Shown in pieces: positions 8,405-15,577 of a DNA stretch of 17,952 nt. The notes beneath the pieces were generated by a model that ran no database searches, was not told the origin of the DNA, and worked only from the letters and a program-made list of their open reading frames with translations. This DNA is from Lentisphaeria bacterium (lineage in GTDB: Bacteria > Verrucomicrobiota > Lentisphaeria > Victivallales > Victivallaceae): positions 1-17,952 of the forward strand of contig JABLYX010000083.1 of assembly GCA_018265615.1 (NCBI GenBank). The letters are read 5' to 3'. A program made the position numbers and the translations under genes. How positions within the stretch are numbered: the stretch's first letter is position 1; each line of letters starts with the position of its first letter.

Positions 8405-8710
8405 AAATGCCGGTACGCACCGAGACGGAAAAATCGGGCGCACAACTATATTTCTTAAAATCACAAATATACTGAAACAGACGAAAATCAACCGCGAAAA
8501 TCCAAAATATACGTAAAATCGAATGCCATGAAATATATGCAACAGCTGCCTGAGAAAAAATATAGCATCCGAACGGAAACAATTCAAGCGTACCTCAAGG
8601 AAACGGAATCAACAATATATCATATTAATTACAAAATATTTATACAATAAACAAAGGTCGTTCAATCAATTTCCGAGCAGAAGAAAATTCACAAAAAAAC
8701 AGAAAAGCAG
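8405..8710. other. AT-rich divergent intergenic stretch without a recognisable gene
   Basis: This is the middle part of the roughly 0.5-kb gap between the giant gene and the exporter operon. It is strikingly AT-rich compared with the GC-rich coding DNA around it. The short frames here translate to F/I/Y/C-rich peptides with no convincing start. The hexamer AAAATC recurs on the plus strand (8430, 8457, 8484, 8497, 8515, and again at 8741 and 8786 just beyond). I see no tRNA, riboswitch or terminator. Confidence 0.6.
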
Positions 8711-8745
8711 TTGTTTTTGCCGAAAAAATGCCTATATTGTAAAAT
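8711..8745 (+). promoter_or_regulatory. Candidate promoter(s) of the tolC-hlyD-hlyD-M50 operon
   Basis: Two overlapping sigma70-like pairs are visible. TTGTTT (8711-8716) pairs with TATATT (8733-8738) at a 16-bp gap. TTGCCG (8717-8722) pairs with TAAAAT (8740-8745) at a 17-bp gap. Either would give a leader of about 100 nt before the ATG at 8852. That leader contains an imperfect 16-bp inverted repeat at 8798-8813 (GGAAA/TTTCC arms). Confidence 0.45.
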
Positions 8746-8837
8746 CATAATTAAGAATATTTTCCATGAACACGATAAAATGCATAAAATCGGGATTGGA
8801 AAATTAAATTTCCTCAGATTCATAAAAAAAAGAAAAG

Positions 8838-8843
8838 GGAGGT
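8838..8843 (+). promoter_or_regulatory. Ribosome-binding site fixing the start of the TolC-like gene
   Basis: GGGAGG lies 8 nt before the ATG at 8852. It favours this start over the upstream in-frame start at 8711, which would place an implausible lysine/phenylalanine-rich extension before the lipoprotein signal. Confidence 0.8.
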
Positions 8844-8851
8844 TTTCCGGA

Positions 8852-10498
8852 ATGAAGAAAAGCAATCGAGTGGCATGCTTGTCGGCAATCGTACTCGGAA
8901 TCGCTGTCGGCGGCTGCAAAACCGCGGAGGATTACCGCAACGAACGCGCCGAATACACCGTGAAGCATTTCGAGAAAGCCCAGCTCCGCGAGCTGGAACA
9001 GGGACGGGTTTACACCCTGACCGATTGCATCCGGATTGCGCTTGAACACAACCTCGACCTGAAGGTCTTCCAGCTCGAAGAGGCTGTCGCCCGGGAAAAC
9101 CGGACCGCCGAAATGCTCGGCATGCTGCCCGAGCTCAACGTCAACAACACCCTGACCGACCGCGACAACACCCCCGGCTCCAGCAGCCGCAAAATCCAGG
9201 ACGACGGAATGACCTACGGCGCCAGCACCAGCCAGGACCGCACCGTCAACTATTTCAACGTCGACCTCGCGCTCAGCGTCCTCGACTTCGGCCTGGCGTG
9301 GTTCAACACCCAGCAGGCGAACGACCGCCATCTCATGCGGGAGTACTACACCGAACGCGCAAGCCAGAACCTCACGCTCGATGTCGTGCGCGCCTACTTT
9401 CAGGTCGCGGCCGCACAGCGCTCCATCAACATCACCACCGGGCTGCTCGAGCAGTGCCGGAACCGTTATGACCTGATTGAAAAGCTGGCCGACGCAAAAA
9501 TCATCACTCCGTTCCGCGCCTACGACGAAACCCGCCGCTTCGTGGACATGGAGAAACGGCTGACCAACTATATCCGCAGCTACGAAAACGCCTGCGTGGA
9601 GCTGCGTTCGCTGCTCGGGTACTATCCCAATGCGAACATCAAGGTCGACGACTCGGTCCTCGAAAAGCTGCCGGAGATCGATCTGCCCGAAATCGCCACG
9701 ATGGAGCAGATTGCGATGCTGCAGCGCCCCGAACTCTACGAATCCGACATCAACAAGCACATCAACGTCATCGAATGCCGCAAGACCATCCTGATGATGT
9801 TCCCGAACGTCCGGATCTTCCTCGACTTCACGAACAGCAACAACTCCTTCCTCTATCATCAGAGCTGGTGGGAGATCGGCATCCGCGCGGCCTACAACCT
9901 GCTGAAGACGCCGCAGATGATCTACCGTTACCGCGCCTACTCAGCGCAGGTCGACAGCCAGGAGCTTCAGACCTACGCCAAGGCGATCGGCATCATGGCG
10001 CAGGTCCGCATGGCCCACGCGAACATCCTCGAAAGCAGGGAACGGTTCGACATCAACGACCGCGTCTACAACATCTACAACCGGAACCTTCAGAACTCCC
10101 TCAAGAACCAGAAGGTCACCGGCGGACTGTCGCAGCTTGAACTCGACCACATCCGGCTCGCCACGGCGGAAACCGAGGTCGACAGCATCTTCGCGCGCAG
10201 CAACTACTACATCTCCTATTACCGCATGCTGAACGTGCTCGGCGTGCGCAACCTCGGCGCCGAAGAGGTCGCCACCCTCAAGGCGGAAATCGACGCCGCG
10301 CGGATCCGTGCGGAAAAGGAACTCGCCGAGCAGGAAGAGGAAGCACGGCTCGAGGCGGAAAAGCTCAGGCGGCAGGAGGAAGCCGCTGCGGCCGCGGAGG
10401 CGGCAGCCGAAGCCGCGATTGAAACGGAGGCGGCTCCGGCCGAATCCCAAACCACTGCGCCGGAAGAGACTCCGGCCGAACCGGCCCCGGCCGTGTGA
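8852..10498 (+). CDS. TolC-family outer-membrane channel lipoprotein
   Basis: 548 residues. The N-terminus is a lipoprotein signal (MKKSNR, hydrophobic core, VGGC with Cys22), so the mature protein is probably lipid-anchored in the outer membrane as in OprM/NodT-type proteins. The body has the outer-membrane efflux protein (OEP) pattern: CIRIALEHNLDLKV near residue 65, long heptad-rich helices, and a closing YYISYYRMLNVLGV near residue 455. It would form the outer-membrane and periplasmic channel for an exporter. From about residue 471 to the end there is an unusual charged then Ala/Glu/Pro-rich tail (AEKELAEQEEEARLEAEK, then AAAAAEAAAEAA, then a PAEP-rich end) beyond the usual family length. 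It is the first gene of a four-gene operon, 25 bp before the HlyD-like gene. Family assignment is firm. The substrate is inferred to be the divergent repeat protein. Confidence 0.88.
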   Translation: MKKSNRVACLSAIVLGIAVGGCKTAEDYRNERAEYTVKHFEKAQLRELEQGRVYTLTDCIRIALEHNLDLKVFQLEEAVARENRTAEMLGMLPELNVNNTLTDRDNTPGSSSRKIQDDGMTYGASTSQDRTVNYFNVDLALSVLDFGLAWFNTQQANDRHLMREYYTERASQNLTLDVVRAYFQVAAAQRSINITTGLLEQCRNRYDLIEKLADAKIITPFRAYDETRRFVDMEKRLTNYIRSYENACVELRSLLGYYPNANIKVDDSVLEKLPEIDLPEIATMEQIAMLQRPELYESDINKHINVIECRKTILMMFPNVRIFLDFTNSNNSFLYHQSWWEIGIRAAYNLLKTPQMIYRYRAYSAQVDSQELQTYAKAIGIMAQVRMAHANILESRERFDINDRVYNIYNRNLQNSLKNQKVTGGLSQLELDHIRLATAETEVDSIFARSNYYISYYRMLNVLGVRNLGAEEVATLKAEIDAARIRAEKELAEQEEEARLEAEKLRRQEEAAAAAEAAAEAAIETEAAPAESQTTAPEETPAEPAPAV

Positions 10499-10523
10499 AA
10501 GCCGGGCCACTCAGGAATGCTGA

Positions 10524-11321
10524 ATGACCAGAATAATTCGAATCATCTTTCCGGCAGTCTGTCTGTCGGCTCTCTGCCTCTCCGCCCCGGCGGACGATGC
10601 GTATCGGGCGCTCCCGGTGAAAGCCGTGTTCTTCCCGATGCGCGAGGCGGTGCTCTCCTCCCGCATCGACGGGGTCATCACCCGGTACCGCTTCGCGCCG
10701 GGCGAGCGCTTCAACGGGGGCGACACCCTCGTTGAGCTCGATCCGCAGGAGCGCGAGAACCAGCTCAGGCGCGCCGACGCCGCCTTGAAAGAGGGGCGCG
10801 GCAACCTCGAATTCTCCCGGAAGCAGTTTGAGGACGCCGTCACCCTTTTCAAGGAGTCGCTGCAAAGCGAACTCGAAGTCAAACGCAGGGAGCTTGAGCT
10901 CCAGATCGCCCAATCCCGGTTCGAAACGGCCGAAGCCGAGCGCGACAACGCCGCGCTGCAGCTCTCGTTCTGCACGGTGAAGGCTCCGTTTCCGGGCCGG
11001 GTCGAAAAAATCCTGACCCGCGAATTCGAAAATGTGCGCAACAGCCAGCCGATCCTCGCCGTCATCGACGACAACCGGCTGCTGGCGGTCATGCACCTGC
11101 CCTCCGCCGACATCCCCCGGATCCGGCTCGGACAGCCGGTCGCGATCCTGGTCAAAGAGACCGGAACCGTGGCCCGCGGCGTCGTCCATGAAATCGCGGC
11201 GCGTGCCGACCACCGCAGCGAAACCTTTGAAATCAAAGCGCTTGTCGATAATACAAGCCGCAAACTGACGGCCGGAATGTCGGGCGTCCTGCAAAAATCA
11301 GGTAAAGATGACGGAAAATAA
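10524..11321 (+). CDS. Periplasmic adaptor, HlyD/RND membrane-fusion family
   Basis: 265 residues, starting at an ATG with AGGA 7 nt upstream. An N-terminal Sec signal (MTRIIRIIFPAVCLSALCLSAPA, predicted cleavage after Ala23) places it in the periplasm. It has the membrane-fusion order: a first lipoyl half (VLSSRIDGVITRYRFAPGE, GDTLVELD, residues about 45-75), a coiled-coil hairpin rich in E/R/Q (about 75-145), a second lipoyl half (CTVKAPFPGRVEKIL, about 150-165) and a beta-barrel (LLAVMHLPSADIPRIRLGQPV). It is short for the family because the membrane-proximal domain is reduced. It presumably bridges the TolC-like channel and the inner-membrane part. Its end overlaps the next gene by 14 bp, which implies translational coupling. 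Confidence 0.85.
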   Translation: MTRIIRIIFPAVCLSALCLSAPADDAYRALPVKAVFFPMREAVLSSRIDGVITRYRFAPGERFNGGDTLVELDPQERENQLRRADAALKEGRGNLEFSRKQFEDAVTLFKESLQSELEVKRRELELQIAQSRFETAEAERDNAALQLSFCTVKAPFPGRVEKILTREFENVRNSQPILAVIDDNRLLAVMHLPSADIPRIRLGQPVAILVKETGTVARGVVHEIAARADHRSETFEIKALVDNTSRKLTAGMSGVLQKSGKDDGK

Positions 11322-12702
11322 CCTCCAACGCGAAAACCTCGAGCTCAAAGCGCGGCTTCAGGCCATGGGCGGCATCCTGCGGCTCAGCCATGACGCGGTG
11401 CTCCGGCCGGACCTGAAGTCCCTGGCGGAACACATCGTCAACAGCTCGCGCCCGCTCGTGCAGTACATCCGCGCCTGCCTCGTCGCCACCGACGGGGCCG
11501 CGCCGCGGATCCTGGCTGAAATGAGCCAGCCGGAGGTCAACAGCCATTCGGAGTACGCGGAGAACATCCGCCTGATCGCCGCTTCGCTGAAGGTCGATTC
11601 CCCGCTCGAGCTCTCATCATCCGGCGCCGACGGCTGCGCCCTCTCCGATGCGGCGCGCCGGGCCTGCCATGAGCTGCTCGGGGAGAAGCGGAGACTTTAT
11701 GTCATCCCCCTGAGTTCCCCGCGCATCCCCGGCTCAAAGACGCATCCCTATCTGTGGCTCATGGAGTTCAGCGGCAGCGTGCCGCCCCATGTGAAAACCT
11801 CGACGGGACTGCTCGCGGACGAATACGGCAGCGCGCTCTGGAGCTTCTCCGCCGGGAGCCGCCCGTGGAAACGGAAACGGCTGCTGCGCCCCCGGAACAT
11901 CCTCCCTGCGCTGCTGCTCCTGTTCCTCGCCGCGCTCTTCACGGTCCGCGTGGACAACAACATCGCGGCGGAGTTCGTGCTGAAGCCGAAGACGACCTTC
12001 AGCGCCTACACGAAATTCGACGCCGTGGTCCGAAAATGCCATGTGCAGGACGGTTCGAGGGTCGAGGCCGGAGCAGTGATCCTCGAGTACGACACCGAAC
12101 GCATGCAGTTCCAGCTCGCGGCGGCGGAAGCGGCTTTCCGCACGGCGGACGCGGAGTACGAGCAGGAGTCCAAAGCCGCGTTCACCGATCCTGAAAAGCT
12201 CGCCCGGGTGAAGCTCCTCGCCCTGCGCCGCGAACAGGCGGCGGTCGCGATCGACGAGGCGAAATGGTTCCTCGACCACAGCGTCGTGCGCGCCCCGGTC
12301 ACAGGGATGATCGCCCTCGCCGGCGGCAGCGCCGACAAGCTCACCGGGCGCGCGCTGCGCACGGGCGAAAAGGAGTTCGACCTCTTCGGAACCGACGGCG
12401 TCGCGGCGGAAATCATGGTCCACGAACGCGATTCCGCCATCCTGTCGCAGTCCCCGGCCCTCACGCTCTTTCTGCACACGAGTCCGGAGCTGCCGATCAG
12501 GGGGGAGATTCTCTCCATCCGCCGCTATCCGGAGCTGACCGAGCAGAACTTCTACAGCTACAACATCCGTTCCGAACTGACCGGCGACCGGCTGCCGGAG
12601 CTGCAGGTCGGCATGCGCGGCATCGCCCGCCTGAGCGGCGAGCGGGTCAAGCTCGGCTACTATCTGTTCCGCAGCCTCGTGCTGTGGTACCGCGGAGTCT
12701 GA
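11308..12702 (+). CDS. Membrane-anchored HlyD-like adaptor with a cytosolic GAF-like domain
   Basis: 464 residues. Residues 1-180 have no signal peptide and look like a soluble GAF-type sensor fold: an N-terminal helix with coiled-coil character, SLAEHIVNSSRPLVQYIRACLVA, then RLYVIPLSS and YLWLMEFSG strands. A basic stretch (RPWKRKRLLRPR, 185-196) precedes one transmembrane helix (about 198-213). The rest is periplasmic and HlyD-like: VRKCHVQDGSRVEAGAVILEYDTERM (lipoyl half), an A/E-rich hairpin (about 265-325), VRAPVTGMIAL (second half) and a barrel ending GMRGIARLSGERV. The start is weakly supported by AGGT 4 nt upstream and by the overlap with the preceding gene. The gene ends 2 nt before the M50 gene. 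The HlyD part is clear; the GAF assignment is from fold-like pattern only. It may pass a cytosolic signal to the exporter. Confidence 0.78.
   Translation: MTENNLQRENLELKARLQAMGGILRLSHDAVLRPDLKSLAEHIVNSSRPLVQYIRACLVATDGAAPRILAEMSQPEVNSHSEYAENIRLIAASLKVDSPLELSSSGADGCALSDAARRACHELLGEKRRLYVIPLSSPRIPGSKTHPYLWLMEFSGSVPPHVKTSTGLLADEYGSALWSFSAGSRPWKRKRLLRPRNILPALLLLFLAALFTVRVDNNIAAEFVLKPKTTFSAYTKFDAVVRKCHVQDGSRVEAGAVILEYDTERMQFQLAAAEAAFRTADAEYEQESKAAFTDPEKLARVKLLALRREQAAVAIDEAKWFLDHSVVRAPVTGMIALAGGSADKLTGRALRTGEKEFDLFGTDGVAAEIMVHERDSAILSQSPALTLFLHTSPELPIRGEILSIRRYPELTEQNFYSYNIRSELTGDRLPELQVGMRGIARLSGERVKLGYYLFRSLVLWYRGV
12694..12697 (+). promoter_or_regulatory. Ribosome-binding site deciding the M50 gene start
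   Basis: GGAG, inside the last codons of the upstream gene, lies 7 nt before the ATG at 12705. The open frame extends much further upstream (from 12264), but that part only mirrors the preceding gene in another frame. This site and the 2-nt intergenic gap fix the start. Confidence 0.75.
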
Positions 12703-12704
12703 CC

Positions 12705-14798
12705 ATGACGCAGAAAAACGGAAAAACCATGACCGGCGAACTCCGCCGGGATATCGAGCTGATCCCGCCGGGGGAGCACGGGGATTACCCCATGCTCTTC
12801 GACCCGGTTTCGGATCACTACTACAAGCTTGACGCGCGGACGGGCGCCATCCTCGCGCTGATGGACCGCAGCTACGAGCTCGGCGAATTCTCCGCCCGGC
12901 TGAAAGCGGCGGGCATCGATGCCGGCCAGGCGGAGCTGTACGGCATCGTCAGCTTCCTCCACAGCAACAATCTGCTGCTGCCGGAGTACGGCTCCGTCGA
13001 GCAGCGGAGCCGGCAGCTCCGCGAGGCGAAGGCGAAAACCCTGTGGGAACGGCTCGCCGGGTCGTACCTCTTCTTCAAGCTGCCGCCGGTCCACCCGGAC
13101 AAATTCTTCACGCGCTCCATGCCGTTCGTGCGCATGCTCTTCAACCCGGTGGCGCGGTATGCGCTCCTCGCGGCCTCGGTGCTCGGCTACATCCTGATCC
13201 TGCGAGAATTCACCGACGTCGGGCGCGCCTTCGTCGACTCGCTGTCATGGGTCGGGCTGGTCAATTACTTCTGGGCGCTGCTGGTCGCGAAAGCGCTGCA
13301 CGAGCTGGCCCACGCATACGCCGCGAAGAATTACGGCTGCCGGGTCCGGGCGATGGGGGTCAGCTTCATCGTCTTTTATCCGCGGCTCTTCACCGACCTG
13401 TCGGACTCCTGGCGGCTGTCGCGCCGCAAACGGCTGACGATCGACCTCGCCGGGATCGCCGCCGAGCTCATCTTCGGCGGAATCGCGGCGCTCTGCTGGG
13501 TGTATGCCGCGCCGGGCCCGTTCCGCTCGACCATGTTCTATCTGTTCACGGTCAGCGCGGCCGGAACACTGCTGGTGAACGCGAATCCGTTCATCCGCTA
13601 CGACGGCTACTACATCCTCTGCGACCTGCTGAACACCGACAATCTCATGCAGCGTTCGGCGGAATATGTCAAAGGGTTCAACCGCAAGCTCTTTCTCGGT
13701 CTCGGCAGGGTCCCGGAAACCCACGGGACGCCGGGCGCGCTGCTCTATCTGTTCGGCGTCGGCTCTTTCGCCTACCGGCTCTTCCTGAGTTTTTCGATCA
13801 TCCTGATCATTTACTTCCAGTTCGCCAAGCCGGTGGCGCTCGCACTGGTCTGCCTGAGCTGCTACTCGATGATCTGGATGCCGTTCTACCGCGAATACCG
13901 GTTTCTGTCCGGGGTCCGCCGCAAGATGGACCTGCGGAAGGCGGCGCTTCTGGCGGGAGGAGCCGCGGCGCTGCTCGCGGTGTTCCTCATCCCGCTGCCG
14001 TGGTCGCTGACCATGCCGGCGGAGCTCGCGCCGCGGAGCCGGATGCTGGTCACCGTCGCGGAATCGGGGTTCGCAGAAACGGAGCTGCCGAGTGATCCCC
14101 GGAGCGTTGCGCCGGGCGACCGGCTCCTGGCGCTGAGCAACGTGTTCCAGGAATTCAACCTGCACCGCTACCGCCTGATTACGGAGTACGGCCGGACGGA
14201 GCTTGAAATCCTCCGCTCGTCGGCCGACACGCTCGGTTTCGGGCCGCAGGCGCACAAAAAGCTTCAGTCCGACCGGCTTACGCTTGAAGAGATCACCCGC
14301 CGCCGCGGAAACCTGACGATCCGGGCCGAAGCCGCCGGAGTCTTCGTGCCGCGCCTCGCGGAGCTCTCCCCCGGGCGCTGGCTCGACAAGGGGACCGCGC
14401 TCGGTGAAATCATATCGCCGGAATGCGTGGTGCACGGCTATGTCACGGAGGACGGATACCGCGACATCCGTCCGGGCGACGAAGTCGAATTCCAACTGTC
14501 CGGAGAGCTCGGGGCGGTCCCGTGCCGGATCGAATCGCTGAACCCGGTCCCGGCCACCTTCCGGGAATCCGCCCTGATCCAGCAGTACGGCGGGACGGTT
14601 CCATGCTATCCGCCGGTTCCGCCGTCGGCCGAATTCAAGCCGGTCGCAACCCTCTACCGCGTCACGGCCCGCCCCCTCACGGAGACGCCGCTGATCCCCG
14701 GGCGGACCGGGCGGATCAGGGTCCGGAAGTCCTACTCGCTCGCCGGAGAGCTCCGCCGGACGGTGCTTCACGCATTCCTGCGCGAATTCTCCTTCTGA
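12705..14798 (+). CDS. M50 (site-2-protease-like) membrane metalloprotease with PqqD-like and lipoyl/HlyD-like domains
   Basis: 697 residues. Residues about 15-95 (LFDPVSDHYYKLDARTGAIL, SFLHSNNLLL) match the PqqD-like winged-helix pattern. Residues about 150-430 are a multi-helix membrane core. It carries the zinc motif HELAH (His199, Glu200, His203) and a second motif NANPFIRYDGYYILCDLL with Asp300 as the likely third zinc ligand, so the protease looks active. After the last helix (about 413-432) comes a periplasmic region with HlyD-like features: APGDRLLALSN, a helical stretch, then AEAAGVFVPRLAELSPGRWLDKGTALGEI and a barrel-like end. Such M50 proteins occur in peptide-maturation and export loci (COG1994/YydH-like). 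As last gene of the operon it takes the place an ABC transporter would hold in a type I system. Its 3' end overlaps the convergent GDPD gene by 31 bp. Confidence 0.85.
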   Translation: MTQKNGKTMTGELRRDIELIPPGEHGDYPMLFDPVSDHYYKLDARTGAILALMDRSYELGEFSARLKAAGIDAGQAELYGIVSFLHSNNLLLPEYGSVEQRSRQLREAKAKTLWERLAGSYLFFKLPPVHPDKFFTRSMPFVRMLFNPVARYALLAASVLGYILILREFTDVGRAFVDSLSWVGLVNYFWALLVAKALHELAHAYAAKNYGCRVRAMGVSFIVFYPRLFTDLSDSWRLSRRKRLTIDLAGIAAELIFGGIAALCWVYAAPGPFRSTMFYLFTVSAAGTLLVNANPFIRYDGYYILCDLLNTDNLMQRSAEYVKGFNRKLFLGLGRVPETHGTPGALLYLFGVGSFAYRLFLSFSIILIIYFQFAKPVALALVCLSCYSMIWMPFYREYRFLSGVRRKMDLRKAALLAGGAAALLAVFLIPLPWSLTMPAELAPRSRMLVTVAESGFAETELPSDPRSVAPGDRLLALSNVFQEFNLHRYRLITEYGRTELEILRSSADTLGFGPQAHKKLQSDRLTLEEITRRRGNLTIRAEAAGVFVPRLAELSPGRWLDKGTALGEIISPECVVHGYVTEDGYRDIRPGDEVEFQLSGELGAVPCRIESLNPVPATFRESALIQQYGGTVPCYPPVPPSAEFKPVATLYRVTARPLTETPLIPGRTGRIRVRKSYSLAGELRRTVLHAFLREFSF

Positions 14799-15577
14799 CC
14801 GGAATCACCGTCCTGCCGATACGGGCGGGGCTCCTCCTGCTCCGCGGCTTCCGGAGTCAGAAGATTGGTGGGGATGTAGTCAAGCTTCAGCGCAAGCATG
14901 AGCCGCAGGCTTTCGCGGGTGTCGGCCGCGCGGAGGCAGGCGCGGACGCCGCGCCGGTGCGTCTCGCCGATCAGCTCCGCCGGAGCCGCGGCGGGGTCGG
15001 GACAGTTCCAGGAGACCCCGCCGTTCCCGAGCTCCGCGACCCGCAGCATCTGCTCCGGGGTGCTGAAGATGTGATGGATGAAGATCTTCCGGTTCAGGCG
15101 GCGGCACGCTTCGAGGTGTCCGAACTCGATGGAGGAGAGGACGGCGCACGCAAGCATGTCGAGCTCTTCCAGTTCCGCCAGGATCCGCCCGATATCCGCG
15201 GTCTTGCTTTCGACGAAGGGCACGGCCCCGTGCTTCCGGCAGATTTCGAGGTACTCGCGGAAAGAGGGCAGCCGGAGCGACTCCGGCGGCAGCTTATCCG
15301 CGCCGTTGCCCCGGACGATCCGCAGCTTCCGGAGTTCGGCGAACGTGCTGTCCGCAATCGGAAGCGCGGCGTCGAACCCGCCCCCCGTATCCGCGTTGTG
15401 ACAGCAGACAGGCACACCGTCGCGCGTCATGTGCACGTCGGTTTCGACGGCCCACATGCCGAGCTTCCCCGCCGCCTCAAACGCCGGCAGCGAATTCTCC
15501 GGCGCCGCCGGCGTATATCCGCGGTGGCCGATGAGGCGCGGGGAGCCCGCCCGGTCGAAGATGGAGGAACTGCCCAT
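14768..15577 (-). CDS. Glycerophosphodiester phosphodiesterase family protein
   Basis: 269 residues, without signal peptide or membrane segment, so probably cytosolic. The GDPD TIM-barrel motifs are present: GHRGYTPAAPEN (His18, Arg19, Glu27), VETDVHMTRDG (Glu45, Asp47) and CCHN with His60 as the second catalytic histidine. Asn61 replaces the usual Asp of the HD pair, but the core catalytic and metal residues remain. The family hydrolyses glycerophosphodiesters to glycerol-3-phosphate and an alcohol; the real substrate is unknown and may be another phosphodiester. Its ATG shares one base with the TGA of the upstream oxidoreductase gene (ATGA), with GAGG about 8 nt before it, so translation is coupled. 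The longer frame to 15682 is rejected because it lies inside the oxidoreductase gene. Its last codons overlap the convergent M50 gene. Confidence 0.85.
   Translation of the reverse strand: MGSSSIFDRAGSPRLIGHRGYTPAAPENSLPAFEAAGKLGMWAVETDVHMTRDGVPVCCHNADTGGGFDAALPIADSTFAELRKLRIVRGNGADKLPPESLRLPSFREYLEICRKHGAVPFVESKTADIGRILAELEELDMLACAVLSSIEFGHLEACRRLNRKIFIHHIFSTPEQMLRVAELGNGGVSWNCPDPAAAPAELIGETHRRGVRACLRAADTRESLRLMLALKLDYIPTNLLTPEAAEQEEPRPYRQDGDSGQKENSRRNA

Noticed and set aside
8352..8587. Two short minus-strand frames (64 and 76 residues) just upstream of the giant gene, one overlapping its ATG by four bases
   Set aside because: They start with TTG codons, lie in AT-rich promoter DNA, and give F/I/Y/C-rich peptides of no recognisable type. 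The ATGA overlap alone is not enough.
8711..8851. 47-residue N-terminal extension of the TolC-like protein
   Set aside because: It would overlap the promoter region, and a GGGAGG site plus a lipoprotein signal support the start at 8852.
12264..12704. 147-residue upstream extension of the M50 protein
   Set aside because: It lies entirely inside the GAF-HlyD gene in another frame, is very R/H/P-rich, and a GGAG site supports the start at 12705.
13245..14771. 508-residue minus-strand open frame opposite the M50 gene
   Set aside because: Antisense shadow with R/E/Q/P-rich composition. The plus strand has the HELAH protease.
14799..14870. Rho-independent terminator after the M50 gene
   Set aside because: GC-rich sequence with no clear hairpin followed by a T-run, and it is GDPD coding sequence on the other strand.
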